Shown here: positions 52,421 through 59,110 of the stretch, in pieces
How the letters are laid out: each line of letters starts with the position of its first letter
Numbering within the stretch: the stretch's first letter is position 1
Assembly (NCBI GenBank): GCA_020637815.1
Contig: JACKJS010000001.1
Span: forward strand, 62,001 to 126,000
Source of the DNA: Hyphomicrobiaceae bacterium
GTDB taxonomy: Bacteria; Pseudomonadota; Alphaproteobacteria; Rhizobiales; Methyloligellaceae
DNA length: 64,000 nucleotides
Direction: 5' to 3'
Program-made: the position numbers and the translations under genes
The notes under the pieces: generated by a model
What the model saw: the letters and a program-made list of their open reading frames with translations, nothing else
Told to the model about the DNA's origin: nothing
The model's database searches: none

Positions 52421-52450
52421 GCAATAGCACGAGTGTACGGAGGGAAGAGG

Positions 52451-52753
52451 GTGTCGTCTCGGTTAGCGCGGCTGCGTGAACGGTTTCAACGGTCGCAAGA
52501 CGGCGGCAAGAGGCGGCGGAACGATTATCTCGGCAAACGTCAGCGGGTGAACCTTCGTGTGAAGGAGGATATCGCTCGGGGACTGGAGATTTTGAAGCTG
52601 GCCAACGGGGTCGATAAGAACAGCTTCTGCGAGAGCGCCATCGGCGAAGCCGTGGATGAGGAACTTCGGCATCTGCGTGAGAGGCTGGGAGAAAAAGAAT
52701 GGGAGACCATCGTTCGCCGTGCAGGCCACGACAGAAAACAGGCTGATAACTAA
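52451..52753 (+). CDS. ribbon-helix-helix-like DNA-binding protein
   Basis: A 100-residue basic protein from GTG 52451 (preceded by GGAGGGAAGAGG). The N-terminal basic part (about 1-35) is followed by a strand QRVNLRVKEDI and helices ILKLANGVDKNSFCESAI and EELRHLRERL, consistent with an RHH fold and a C-terminal helix. It could be an autoregulator or a relaxosome accessory protein. Its end overlaps the next gene by 35 nt if that gene starts at 52719. Confidence 0.55.
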   Translation: MSSRLARLRERFQRSQDGGKRRRNDYLGKRQRVNLRVKEDIARGLEILKLANGVDKNSFCESAIGEAVDEELRHLRERLGEKEWETIVRRAGHDRKQADN

Positions 52754-53894
52754 CGCGCTAGTGCTCGGCGGGATCTTGTTAAGCCTCGGGCTGATCGCGG
52801 TCAGCGCAGCGCTGAATTTCCGTATGGCATACCGGATGGGCGGCACTGAGCTTGACGGCTGGGTGTACGGGAGCGGCGCGGCCATCGCGGATGGATTGAA
52901 GGCATTGCTGCCGTTCTTCGTGTGGTGGGCCTGGCGCAAACGGGAGTGGTTGGCGGTTGGCGCCGGCGTTGTGCTCTTTGTGGTGTTCACGGCGTACTCG
53001 TTCACGGCGGGAATGGGGTACATCGCCAAATTGCGGGCGTTCTCGGAAGGGGTGAGGGCAAGCGCAGTGGAAACACGCGCCGGCCTGCGAGATGAGGAAT
53101 CTCGAATCGAAGCGCGGCTGGAGAAGCTGGGCGTGCAACGAGGCGAGGAAGAAATCTCGGCGGAGCTGGAAGCGGTGTTTGCGCGGGTGCTCGGCAAGAC
53201 GACGGTGGGCGCGTATTCGGAGAACTGCACGCTTGCGCGGAATTGGTCGCGGCACTCGTGTGCAAAGGCGGCGGAGCTGCGGCAAGAGCTGGCGCGGGCG
53301 ATGGAAGCCGCAGAGCTGGAAGGGCGGTTGCACGATGTGAGGGGTGAGCTGCGCGGTCTTGGTTCCAGGGGCGCGGGCGATGGCGCCGATCCGCAGCTGG
53401 TGGCGCTGGAAGGTCTGGCGCAAGAACTTAGCTTGCACACGGACCGAAACCGTGTGCGGTTGGCGTTGCTGGTTCTGGTGGGCTTACTGTTCGAGCTGGG
53501 AAGTGGTCTTGGGCTTTATGTATCTACGGTGCCTTGGCGTGGCGAAGGGAGTGCGGGTGTGACAGGTAACGGACGTGGCGGAGAGGCTGAACCCATGCTC
53601 CAGTATGTCGCGGATGCAAAAAGACTAGGGGATGTTGAAGAGTTTGCGCTTGAGTGCCTGGCGCCCGAGATGGACAGCAAGGGCCTAACGAGCACAGCAA
53701 TGTTTCAGGAGTACGCGAAGTGGTGCCGTGGCCGCAACGAAGCGCCGCTGGTTGAAAGCGAGTTCGTATTGCGGTTCGAGCCGGTGATCGAAGCTTGCAA
53801 TTTGAAGGTTCGCCAGCGTGGTGCCAACGTGATGTACATGGGCGTGAAACTTGCCGACGCGGGAACGGCGCGTACAAAAGTGGGAACGGCGTGA
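52719..53894 (+). CDS. plasmid membrane protein with coiled coil
   Basis: A 391-residue protein from GTG 52719 (an ATG at 52656 is also possible). About three membrane helices occupy residues 10-105, including LIAVSAALNFRMAYRMGG. A long charged coiled coil (about 110-235, ETRAGLRDEESRIEARLEKLG) is followed by another membrane helix near 245-265. A soluble ~120-residue C-terminal domain looks winged-helix-like. I do not recognise a family. Its position between partition and replication genes suggests plasmid maintenance. Confidence 0.6.
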   Translation: MQATTENRLITNALVLGGILLSLGLIAVSAALNFRMAYRMGGTELDGWVYGSGAAIADGLKALLPFFVWWAWRKREWLAVGAGVVLFVVFTAYSFTAGMGYIAKLRAFSEGVRASAVETRAGLRDEESRIEARLEKLGVQRGEEEISAELEAVFARVLGKTTVGAYSENCTLARNWSRHSCAKAAELRQELARAMEAAELEGRLHDVRGELRGLGSRGAGDGADPQLVALEGLAQELSLHTDRNRVRLALLVLVGLLFELGSGLGLYVSTVPWRGEGSAGVTGNGRGGEAEPMLQYVADAKRLGDVEEFALECLAPEMDSKGLTSTAMFQEYAKWCRGRNEAPLVESEFVLRFEPVIEACNLKVRQRGANVMYMGVKLADAGTARTKVGTA

Positions 53895-53901
53895 ACAGTT
53901 A

Positions 53902-53996
53902 GAACCCAACAACAATAGGAGGGGCCGAAGGCCCTCCTGATGTGAACACTGGTTCAAGCTGAACCGGAGCTTCCTGAGTCGTTCGGTTGTTGGGTT
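53902..53996. repeat. nested inverted repeats between the membrane protein and the origin
   Basis: Outer arms AACCCAACAAC (53902-53912) and GTTGTTGGGTT (53986-53996) are perfect 11-bp complements. Inside lie a hairpin AGGAGGG...CCCTCCT (53916-53937) and a perfect palindrome GGTTCA-AGC-TGAACC (53951-53965). The whole can fold into one branched structure. It could be a terminator for the upstream gene, a single-strand initiation site or an oriT part. Confidence 0.5.
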
Positions 53997-54074
53997 GGGG
54001 GCGAGACTGGAAATTTTCACTCGGCTTTCTTTGTTCAGCCAAACGGGCGGTCGGGGCTGCGAGAACGTGGGGAG

Positions 54075-54083
54075 TTATCCCCA
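54075..54083 (+). promoter_or_regulatory. DnaA-box-like site
   Basis: TTATCCCCA, one base from the DnaA consensus TTATCCACA, with an adjacent T/C-rich easily melted tract at 54091-54130 (CTCTTTCTTTCTC...). It lies in the candidate origin. Confidence 0.4.
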
Positions 54084-54164
54084 GGCGAAACGGTCTCTTT
54101 CTTTCTCTATAATCTCTAAGAGTCTCTAAGGGCCTTCAACTCCTTAGAAGATTGAGGCTAATCG

Positions 54165-54365
54165 GAGATGGTGTCGCCGCACTTCCCAAAACTGTCGCTG
54201 CACTTCCCGGCTTTGTCGCTGCACTTCCCAAAAGTGTCGCCGCACTTCCGCGTTATCCACAGGTTGGGGCGGTAGTGGCACAGTTGAGGAGGGGGTGCGG
54301 CCGGAGGAGGCTCGATAACTATTTGAAAGTGTGCGGATGATCAAAAAGTGTCGCTGCACTTCCCG
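54165..54365 (+). repeat. iteron array 1 (21-bp register)
   Basis: Five copies of TGTCGCYGCACTTCC(C). TGTCGC begins at 54172, 54193, 54214 and 54235, exactly 21 bp apart, and again at 54349. The exact 21-bp step (two helical turns) is typical of initiator-binding iterons. A perfect DnaA box lies between the fourth and fifth copies. Confidence 0.75.
54253..54261 (+). promoter_or_regulatory. DnaA box (perfect)
   Basis: TTATCCACA, an exact DnaA consensus, placed just after the fourth iteron of array 1. Together with the iterons it supports a DnaA-assisted replication origin. Confidence 0.65.
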
Positions 54366-54457
54366 TGGGGTAGCGGGTGAGACATCACGGCAGAGGGTGA
54401 CGGGGCACGAGTGAATCATTTCAGATGGTTAGGGCATGGTTGTTGTGCGAGGCCGCG

Positions 54458-54649
54458 CTGAGAATGTCGCCGCTGTTCCCAAAAGTGTCGCCGCTGTTCC
54501 CAAAAGTGTCGCGGTTGCTCCCAAAAGTGTCGCTGCTGCTCCCGTGTTAGGCTGAGCGTCGAAAAGCGAGTGCTGTGGCGGTGATGAGACAGATTGATGC
54601 CCAAAAATGTCGCTGCTGTTCCCAAAAGTGTTGCTGCTGCTCCCATGCT
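54458..54649 (+). repeat. iteron array 2 (21-bp register, different 3' half)
   Basis: Six copies in which TGTCGC begins at 54465, 54486, 54507, 54528 and 54608, and TGTTGC at 54629. The first four and last two are each 21 bp apart. The 3' half reads CGCTGTTCCC or GCTGCTCCC instead of GCACTTCCC in array 1. Array 2 directly precedes the rep start, where iterons often repress the rep promoter. Confidence 0.75.
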
Positions 54650-54667
54650 CCGTATACGGTATAACCT

Positions 54668-55675
54668 GTGACGAATGCACCTGCGCCCCGTGAGTTGTCT
54701 GAAGCCGAGAAGAAGCGGCTCGAACGGGTTGCGAGTCGGCGGGGCCGGAATCGCCCGGCCAAGGTGCCGGCGCGATTGGCGCGGACGAGTGCCTTTGCGC
54801 CTAAGCGGCGGGGACTGATCACCGATTCAAATTTCGAGCGCTTGTACGTGGTGCGCGGGCAATCGGTTGTACGCGTGAGTGGGCGGGAACTGGGATCGCA
54901 GCACCGTGATGCGCTGTACGCGGTGTTTCGGCTGGGTGTGCAAAGTGTGACCGTTGAGGATGAGAAATCTTTCATGGGTCGTCGGCGCGTACTGAAGGTT
55001 GAGACGACCTGGCGGGAGCTTCTGAAAAACATGGGCCTGACGGCGCACGTGAACAATGTCGCGGGGCTTCATTTCGCATTTCAGGACATCAAGAAGGTGG
55101 TGGTTACGGTGTACGAGGGGAACGAGGAGCAATTGTTGGATCGGTTTCGTGCGGGTCGGTTGCCGCAGGATGCTGGAAAGATGGGGAACATGTTGGAAGA
55201 TATCGAATGGAGTGGGCTGGGTCTCGATGATCGGGTATCGGTGTCTTACGGGGAGTGGAGCGCCAACATGGTGATGTCGGCCAAACTGGTGAGTTTGAAT
55301 GCTGACGTGCAATTTGCTCTGACATCAGACTATGCGAAGGCGTTCTGGCCATACATTGACAGCTTTCACCGGCATACCTGGGTCGATGAAGAGCGGCTTG
55401 CAGAGCTGATTGGTCGGGATCTGTGGGGGCCGAATGAGACGGCAAGTACGCGGCGAGCATTCCGTTCCTGCTGCCGGAGGGCATTTAACGATATGGTGAG
55501 CGTGGGTGGTTTGCGTTCGTGGCAGGAGGAAGTGCGGGGCGACGGCCGGCACAAGACACGGCGCTATCACTATGAGCATGGGCTGGATATTCAGCCGGAG
55601 CTACCGCTGCCGCAAGCGGAGCTTCTTTCCATCGGCGTGAGTGGCGAGAAGCCAAAGGTGGAACCCGTCACTTAA
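54668..55675 (+). CDS. Rep-like plasmid replication initiator
   Basis: A 335-residue protein starting at GTG 54668, next to two iteron arrays. The basic N-terminus (ERVASRRGRNRPAKV) is followed by a helix-rich body. It has the two-winged-helix look of iteron-type Rep proteins, though no single diagnostic motif is plain. The call rests mainly on position and size: initiator genes of iteron plasmids lie immediately downstream of their iterons. The sequence GTATACGGTATAAC just before the start resembles a -10 region. Confidence 0.65.
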   Translation: MTNAPAPRELSEAEKKRLERVASRRGRNRPAKVPARLARTSAFAPKRRGLITDSNFERLYVVRGQSVVRVSGRELGSQHRDALYAVFRLGVQSVTVEDEKSFMGRRRVLKVETTWRELLKNMGLTAHVNNVAGLHFAFQDIKKVVVTVYEGNEEQLLDRFRAGRLPQDAGKMGNMLEDIEWSGLGLDDRVSVSYGEWSANMVMSAKLVSLNADVQFALTSDYAKAFWPYIDSFHRHTWVDEERLAELIGRDLWGPNETASTRRAFRSCCRRAFNDMVSVGGLRSWQEEVRGDGRHKTRRYHYEHGLDIQPELPLPQAELLSIGVSGEKPKVEPVT

Positions 55676-56372
55676 AGCGACGGGTTGAAAGCCAGCGGAA
55701 CTCGGTCGGGCCGGTGTGCTCGTGCTTCCAAACAATCCAGCAATAGCGTTGCTTGGCGATGGACGTGGTGGTTCGGCGCGGGTTGCCGTAGGGCCAGCAG
55801 GTGCATTCGTCCAGGCCGTAAATCACGGCCGGCGGGTTCTGGATGTAGAAGTCGTGGCGGATTGGGTGACAAAGCCCGGCAAGGTTCATCAGCATCGCAA
55901 CAGTGCCACCGGTTTCGCGGGTGAGCTTCAACGCATGGCTAACAAAGGCATCGGCAAGGCCACGGCCGTAAGGCGGGTTGGTGACGATGTGCTTGGCAAG
56001 CGGTTTGCGCTCGGCCAGGAAGTCGCGGTTGGGCGTTCCGTATCCGTAACCGATCAGGTCGGTTGAGACGACGCTGTAGCCGGCCTCGGTGAGCACTTTG
56101 CTGATATGGCCTTCGCCACACGCTGGTTCCCAGATATCGCCATCAAAGCTTTCGGCAGAAAGCAGCGCTCGGGTTGCCTCGGGCGGTGTCGGGTAGAATT
56201 CATACGCAGCTCTGCGGGGATGGATCTGTGGGCCCATGCGGAAGGCATGGGCAGTTTGGGTGACCAGCTGCTGAAGCGTGATGTCACGCGGATGCAGTAG
56301 TTTGGGTACGGACGGCCGCTGAAACGGCACGGTTGGTTGTTGTCGAGGGTTACGGAGAAGTAGGGCAGTCAC
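55668..56372 (-). CDS. DNA adenine methyltransferase (phage/plasmid type)
   Basis: A 234-residue N6-adenine methyltransferase. Motif I is EPACGEGHISKVL near 82 and the catalytic NPPY lies near 133 (VTNPPYGRG). PTPPEATRALL near 60 is a common lead-in of this class. No restriction enzyme gene is next to it, so it is an orphan. It may protect the element from host restriction. The start is GTG 56372, preceded by the shared CAACGAAAGC leader. The stop overlaps the converging rep stop by 8 nt. Confidence 0.82.
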   Translation of the reverse strand: MTALLLRNPRQQPTVPFQRPSVPKLLHPRDITLQQLVTQTAHAFRMGPQIHPRRAAYEFYPTPPEATRALLSAESFDGDIWEPACGEGHISKVLTEAGYSVVSTDLIGYGYGTPNRDFLAERKPLAKHIVTNPPYGRGLADAFVSHALKLTRETGGTVAMLMNLAGLCHPIRHDFYIQNPPAVIYGLDECTCWPYGNPRRTTTSIAKQRYCWIVWKHEHTGPTEFRWLSTRRFK

Positions 56373-56379
56373 ATTGCTC

Positions 56380-56389
56380 GCTTTCGTTG
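56380..56389 (-). promoter_or_regulatory. shared leader CAACGAAAGC of the methyltransferase gene
   Basis: On the minus strand CCAACGAAAGC lies 7 nt before the GTG at 56372. It sits just after the stop of the previous gene, in the 18-nt gap before the methyltransferase start. Confidence 0.6.
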
Positions 56390-56390
56390 G

Positions 56391-56678
56391 TTAGCAGTAG
56401 ATGTAGTCGGGGTGGTCGTTGGGGTCGCCGCCCCAGCGGTTCTTGCACTTGACGTAGCCAAAGCGGTTCACGAAGTGGAAGCCAGCGGCCAAGTACAGCT
56501 TGTCGGTCGATGGATCGAGGATGGTCCACCAGTGGTGTGGATCGGCGTCCTTGGGAACCTCGCCAATTTGCCAGAGCAAGGTGTCGTCATCGCGGGGGAT
56601 GGGATCGAACAGGCGCTCAAAGGTCTCCCAGCTGCGCGGGCGCTTATACTGGTGTTTCGGTGGCATGATGTCGGTCAT
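56391..56678 (-). CDS. hypothetical plasmid protein
   Basis: A 95-residue protein with aromatic-rich middle (PHHWWTILDPSTDKLYLAAG) and a C-terminal HPDYIYC. It has no membrane helix. I recognise no family. Its ATG overlaps the previous gene's stop by 4 nt, with the shared leader CAACAACGAAAGC 8 nt upstream. Confidence 0.55.
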   Translation of the reverse strand: MTDIMPPKHQYKRPRSWETFERLFDPIPRDDDTLLWQIGEVPKDADPHHWWTILDPSTDKLYLAAGFHFVNRFGYVKCKNRWGGDPNDHPDYIYC

Positions 56679-56938
56679 GATTGGATGCTTTCGTTGTTGA
56701 TAGTGATGACCACTTTGGGGTTATCGCCGAAGTAATCGGGGTCGATCTTCTCGACATGCCAAGCCTGGATGGCTCGGATGAGTAGGTCGAGAAAGGCGAG
56801 CCTGGAGGTATCGCAGTAGTGGCCCAGGTCGGCGATGAGGTCGCTAACCTGGTCCTCGGGCGTATCGGCTCCAGTGAGTTCCGTGAAAAGTTCCACGCAC
56901 TGTTCACCCCAGCGGGCGCGGTCAAGGTTCGTTGTCAT
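56675..56938 (-). CDS. hypothetical plasmid protein ending NNES
   Basis: An 87-residue acidic helical protein (WGEQCVELFTELTG, LAFLDLLIRAIQAW). The last codons read INNESIQS, because the leader of the next gene is embedded in them. It starts at ATG 56938 with a variant leader (CAACGAGGAAAGG) that includes a GAGG. The function is unknown. Confidence 0.5.
   Translation of the reverse strand: MTTNLDRARWGEQCVELFTELTGADTPEDQVSDLIADLGHYCDTSRLAFLDLLIRAIQAWHVEKIDPDYFGDNPKVVITINNESIQS
56687..56699 (-). promoter_or_regulatory. shared leader CAACAACGAAAGC
   Basis: Lies 8 nt before the ATG at 56678, inside the end of the 56675-56938 gene, where it encodes Asn-Asn-Glu-Ser. Confidence 0.6.
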
Positions 56939-57261
56939 GACGCGGGCCTTTCCTCGTTGGGGAACTTCTTGTCGAGCAATCGCACGATCTTCTTAGGCAG
57001 GTAGTCACGCGGGTCGTCGTAGCCGACGTGTGCAGTTGCCGGGATCAGGTCTTTGCCCTTATGGCGAATGGAGGTGATGAGCACGTTATGCAATGCTAGT
57101 GCGTCGGTGGACGTTGCCAGTCCGACACGTTCAAGCGCTTGCACGACTATGTCGGTTTGGATTTCGCAATCACCGTCGCCAAAGCCAAACTTGAGAAAGG
57201 CTTCTTCCCAGCGCCAATGATAGGACTTGGCGCCACAGGTATTGCAGGTTGCTTTAGGCAT
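56935..57261 (-). CDS. hypothetical plasmid protein with an N-terminal CxxC
   Basis: A 108-residue protein from ATG 57261. CNTCGAKSYHWRW near the N-terminus is a CxxC that could be half of a zinc site. A helical middle (TDIVVQALERVGL) and a basic region (RDYLPKKIVRLLDKKF) follow. The function is unknown. The start is preceded by the shared leader. Confidence 0.5.
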   Translation of the reverse strand: MPKATCNTCGAKSYHWRWEEAFLKFGFGDGDCEIQTDIVVQALERVGLATSTDALALHNVLITSIRHKGKDLIPATAHVGYDDPRDYLPKKIVRLLDKKFPNEERPAS

Positions 57262-57481
57262 GGTCGGTGCTTTCGTTGTTGGTCTGTAGTTCCTCGGCTT
57301 GCCAATCAGAGGTGCCGCCGAAATCGGTGCTGACGCAGAAGCCAAGTGCTTCTTTGGGGCCGTTGCGGTCGTAGCAGTCTTGGGCGCGTTGAATTGCGTC
57401 GGCGTGATTGGTGGCAATGGTATCGACGGTGTAGTGAGTTTCTTCGGTGAAGCTCACGCGGTAGGTGCTGGGTTTTAGCAT
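57254..57481 (-). CDS. small plasmid protein ending NNES
   Basis: A 75-residue protein with a beta-strand/helix pattern (YRVSFTEETHYTVDTIA, ADAIQRAQDCYDRNG) that looks like a short sheet-helix fold. It ends LQTNNESTDHA. The stop overlaps the next gene's start by 8 nt. The function is unknown. Confidence 0.5.
   Translation of the reverse strand: MLKPSTYRVSFTEETHYTVDTIATNHADAIQRAQDCYDRNGPKEALGFCVSTDFGGTSDWQAEELQTNNESTDHA
57269..57282 (-). promoter_or_regulatory. shared leader CCAACAACGAAAGC
   Basis: Lies 7 nt before the ATG at 57261 and encodes Asn-Asn-Glu-Ser at the end of the 57254-57481 gene. Confidence 0.6.
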
Positions 57482-57651
57482 TCGTGGAAGCTTTCGTTGT
57501 TGGTGCCCATGTAGGCGGGGTTGTCGTCGTAGTGGTCGTAGGCGAAGTGCGCTTCGACCAGGTCGTTGATGTCAGCCCGGGTCAGCTCTGGGTCGCTGAA
57601 TTGGGCGAACTGGGTGCGCAGGAAGTCGTAGTCGGTAGCTGAGAGGTTCAT
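57475..57651 (-). CDS. 58-residue plasmid protein ending NNES
   Basis: A 58-residue acidic helical peptide (DYDFLRTQFAQFSDPELTRADI) ending YMGTNNESFHEC. It starts at ATG 57651, overlapping the upstream 20-codon frame by 4 nt with GGGAGAG as ribosome-binding site. The function is unknown. Confidence 0.45.
   Translation of the reverse strand: MNLSATDYDFLRTQFAQFSDPELTRADINDLVEAHFAYDHYDDNPAYMGTNNESFHEC
57490..57503 (-). promoter_or_regulatory. shared leader CCAACAACGAAAGC
   Basis: Lies 8 nt before the ATG at 57481 and encodes Asn-Asn-Glu-Ser at the end of the 57475-57651 gene. Confidence 0.6.
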
Positions 57652-57710
57652 TGCTGGCTCTCCCATTGCGCAACGCCGCGCTTCCGTTTGCTGTTGAGTG
57701 TGTCGGCCAT
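57648..57710 (-). CDS. 20-codon leader-peptide-like frame
   Basis: A 20-residue basic peptide (MADTLNSKRKRGVAQWESQQ, given whole as it is 20 residues) with a good GAGGAG ribosome-binding site. It overlaps the next gene by ATGA. It may be a leader peptide that couples translation. CAACCAAAG, similar to the shared leader, occurs upstream of it. Confidence 0.35.
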   Translation of the reverse strand: MADTLNSKRKRGVAQWESQQ

Positions 57711-58076
57711 GTTGGCGATCTCCTCTTTGGTTGAAGGCCACACCCGTTGCGGCCTGTCGGGAGTCAAAGGAGCCACCGGCGAGTTGACGACTCGACAATG
57801 GGGAGGGGCATCGCCCGGCTGCAGAGAGCGGAGCGAGGGAAGCCGGGGACACCCCTTGGCGGGAAGGCGCCGTGGCTCACACACCCCGACGTAAAGGCCG
57901 TGCGGTGTGGTTTTGCAAAGAAAGGCTAGAGAGCCTTGGCCTGATGCTCGAAACCTATGGAAACGGCGTTCTGTTGCGTTTGCCGGCTAAGGGAGTGTCA
58001 GGCGGCTTCTGCGTAAGCGGCCGAGGTCAACTGGAATTGTTCGACAGCTTTGGCGGGTTGTGCTGCAATCACCAGT
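57711..58076. other. divergent gap between the small-gene operon and the orphan AbiEi-neighbour-like gene
   Basis: 366 bp that should hold the promoter of the leftward operon. GAGTTGACGACTCGACAA near 57780 contains a TTGACG box and its imperfect reverse. Plus-strand frames near 57872-58114 look plausible in length but overlap the next start and lack a convincing ribosome-binding site. I do not call a gene here. Confidence 0.3.
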
Positions 58077-58397
58077 ATGAGTGTGGCAGAGCTGACAAAG
58101 TCATTACCGGATGACCCTGCACTGTTAGATGCGGCGAAGCGGATCATCTGGTTTGAGAAGCCAGAAGGGGCCCTAACGGACGCGGTGCGCTTCTTTGCGT
58201 ATACGGTGGCTTATGGCGGTAACGCAGATATGGATGTCGTGCTTCGCTATTACAGTGAGGCTGACATGAGGGATGCGCTACGCAATGCACTGCCTGGCAT
58301 CATTCCAGAGAGCAAATGGGTGCGCAGGCACCAACAGCTGGGCTTTGCCGAGGTGCCACCGATGCCGCAACGGCACTTTGGTCTGCACGACAGATAA
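58077..58397 (+). CDS. short protein of the kind that usually accompanies AbiEii-type nucleotidyltransferases
   Basis: A 106-residue protein. LLDAAKRIIWFEKPEGALTD followed by RFFAYTVAYGG and ending in PPMPQRHF matches, from memory, a short family often encoded directly before AbiEii/AbiGii-type nucleotidyltransferase toxin genes. No such toxin gene follows here; only a tiny membrane protein does. The ATG at 58077 is preferred over 58050. The role is unknown. Confidence 0.5.
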   Translation: MSVAELTKSLPDDPALLDAAKRIIWFEKPEGALTDAVRFFAYTVAYGGNADMDVVLRYYSEADMRDALRNALPGIIPESKWVRRHQQLGFAEVPPMPQRHFGLHDR

Positions 58398-58400
58398 GAG

Positions 58401-58511
58401 ATGTCGGGTTACGATCAGTCGCCGGACTATGGTGGGCCTGAGCCGAGCTGGCGCTTTTATGTGGTCGTAGCGCTGGTCGTTGTTGCGGCGGCTTATCTGG
58501 TGCTTGGTTAA
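58401..58511 (+). CDS. 36-residue single-pass membrane peptide
   Basis: A short gene (ATG 58401, TAA 58509-58511). The N-terminal half is polar (DQSPDYGGPEPSWR) and the C-terminal half is one membrane helix (FYVVVALVVVAAAYLVLG). GATAAGAG just upstream could serve as ribosome-binding site. It starts 3 nt after the upstream stop and is probably co-translated. Confidence 0.45.
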   Translation: MSGYDQSPDYGGPEPSWRFYVVVALVVVAAAYLVLG

Positions 58512-58611
58512 GACTTGGTCTTGATGTGTGTTTCGCGGTGGCCGCTTCATGGCTGTTGGAGGTTGACGGTTTTGCGCGCCACCATCGCAGTGCCGTCTGT
58601 GAGCCGCCAGT

Positions 58612-58974
58612 TCATCCCGGCTGCTGCATTTCTTTGCAAAGAAGCAGGTCCGCATGTGTGATTGTACCGGCGCGGATTTGATCGAGGAAATAGAGGGCGC
58701 TCGGTTCAACGAAGCCTAGCGGGTTGATTATCCGTACAAGGTGCGACGCATCGCGTGCTTGTTGGTCTTTGGGGTCGGCAGCATCGATCGCCTCTTCGTG
58801 AGTGAAGACGACAGTCTCCATGGTTCCGTCATCGCGTAGGTAGTAGGCAAGGCCAAGGCCAAGCTCCTCTTGTTTGAGGTACTTGAGTGTTGGGTGAGCC
58901 GTGGTGATTGCTGTGAACGAGTTCTGACGACGCCTGTATTCGCCACTGTGTAGCGTGCGGACATATTCTGGCAC
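58612..58974 (-). CDS. hypothetical plasmid protein
   Basis: A 120-residue protein from GTG 58974. It begins PEYVRTLHSGEYRRRQNSF and has an acidic middle (TMETVVFTHEEAIDAADP). The GTG start is set by the shared leader CCAACAACGAAAGC 7 nt upstream; the frame is open to 59034, but that would translate the leader. The function is unknown. Confidence 0.5.
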   Translation of the reverse strand: MPEYVRTLHSGEYRRRQNSFTAITTAHPTLKYLKQEELGLGLAYYLRDDGTMETVVFTHEEAIDAADPKDQQARDASHLVRIINPLGFVEPSALYFLDQIRAGTITHADLLLCKEMQQPG

Positions 58975-58981
58975 TGCTAGG

Positions 58982-58995
58982 GCTTTCGTTGTTGG
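58982..58995 (-). promoter_or_regulatory. shared leader CCAACAACGAAAGC
   Basis: Lies 7 nt before the GTG at 58974, the only copy not inside another recognised gene. Confidence 0.6.
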
Positions 58996-59110
58996 TTGTA
59001 ATGTTATGGGTGGGGCTTCAAGCATTCCTGACATGCCGAGTTGGCGAACGACCGCTGTGTTGGTGAGTGGTCACCAACAGGGTTACGGCATGTGGGTCCG
59101 GTGGGGTAAG

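Noticed and set aside
54165..54649. CRISPR array
   Set aside because: Units are 21 bp with no unique spacers of regular length; they fit iterons beside a rep gene.
57747..58114. Plus-strand genes in the gap (57747, 57872)
   Set aside because: Overlapping frames with no good ribosome-binding site, mutually exclusive with the better-supported start at 58077.
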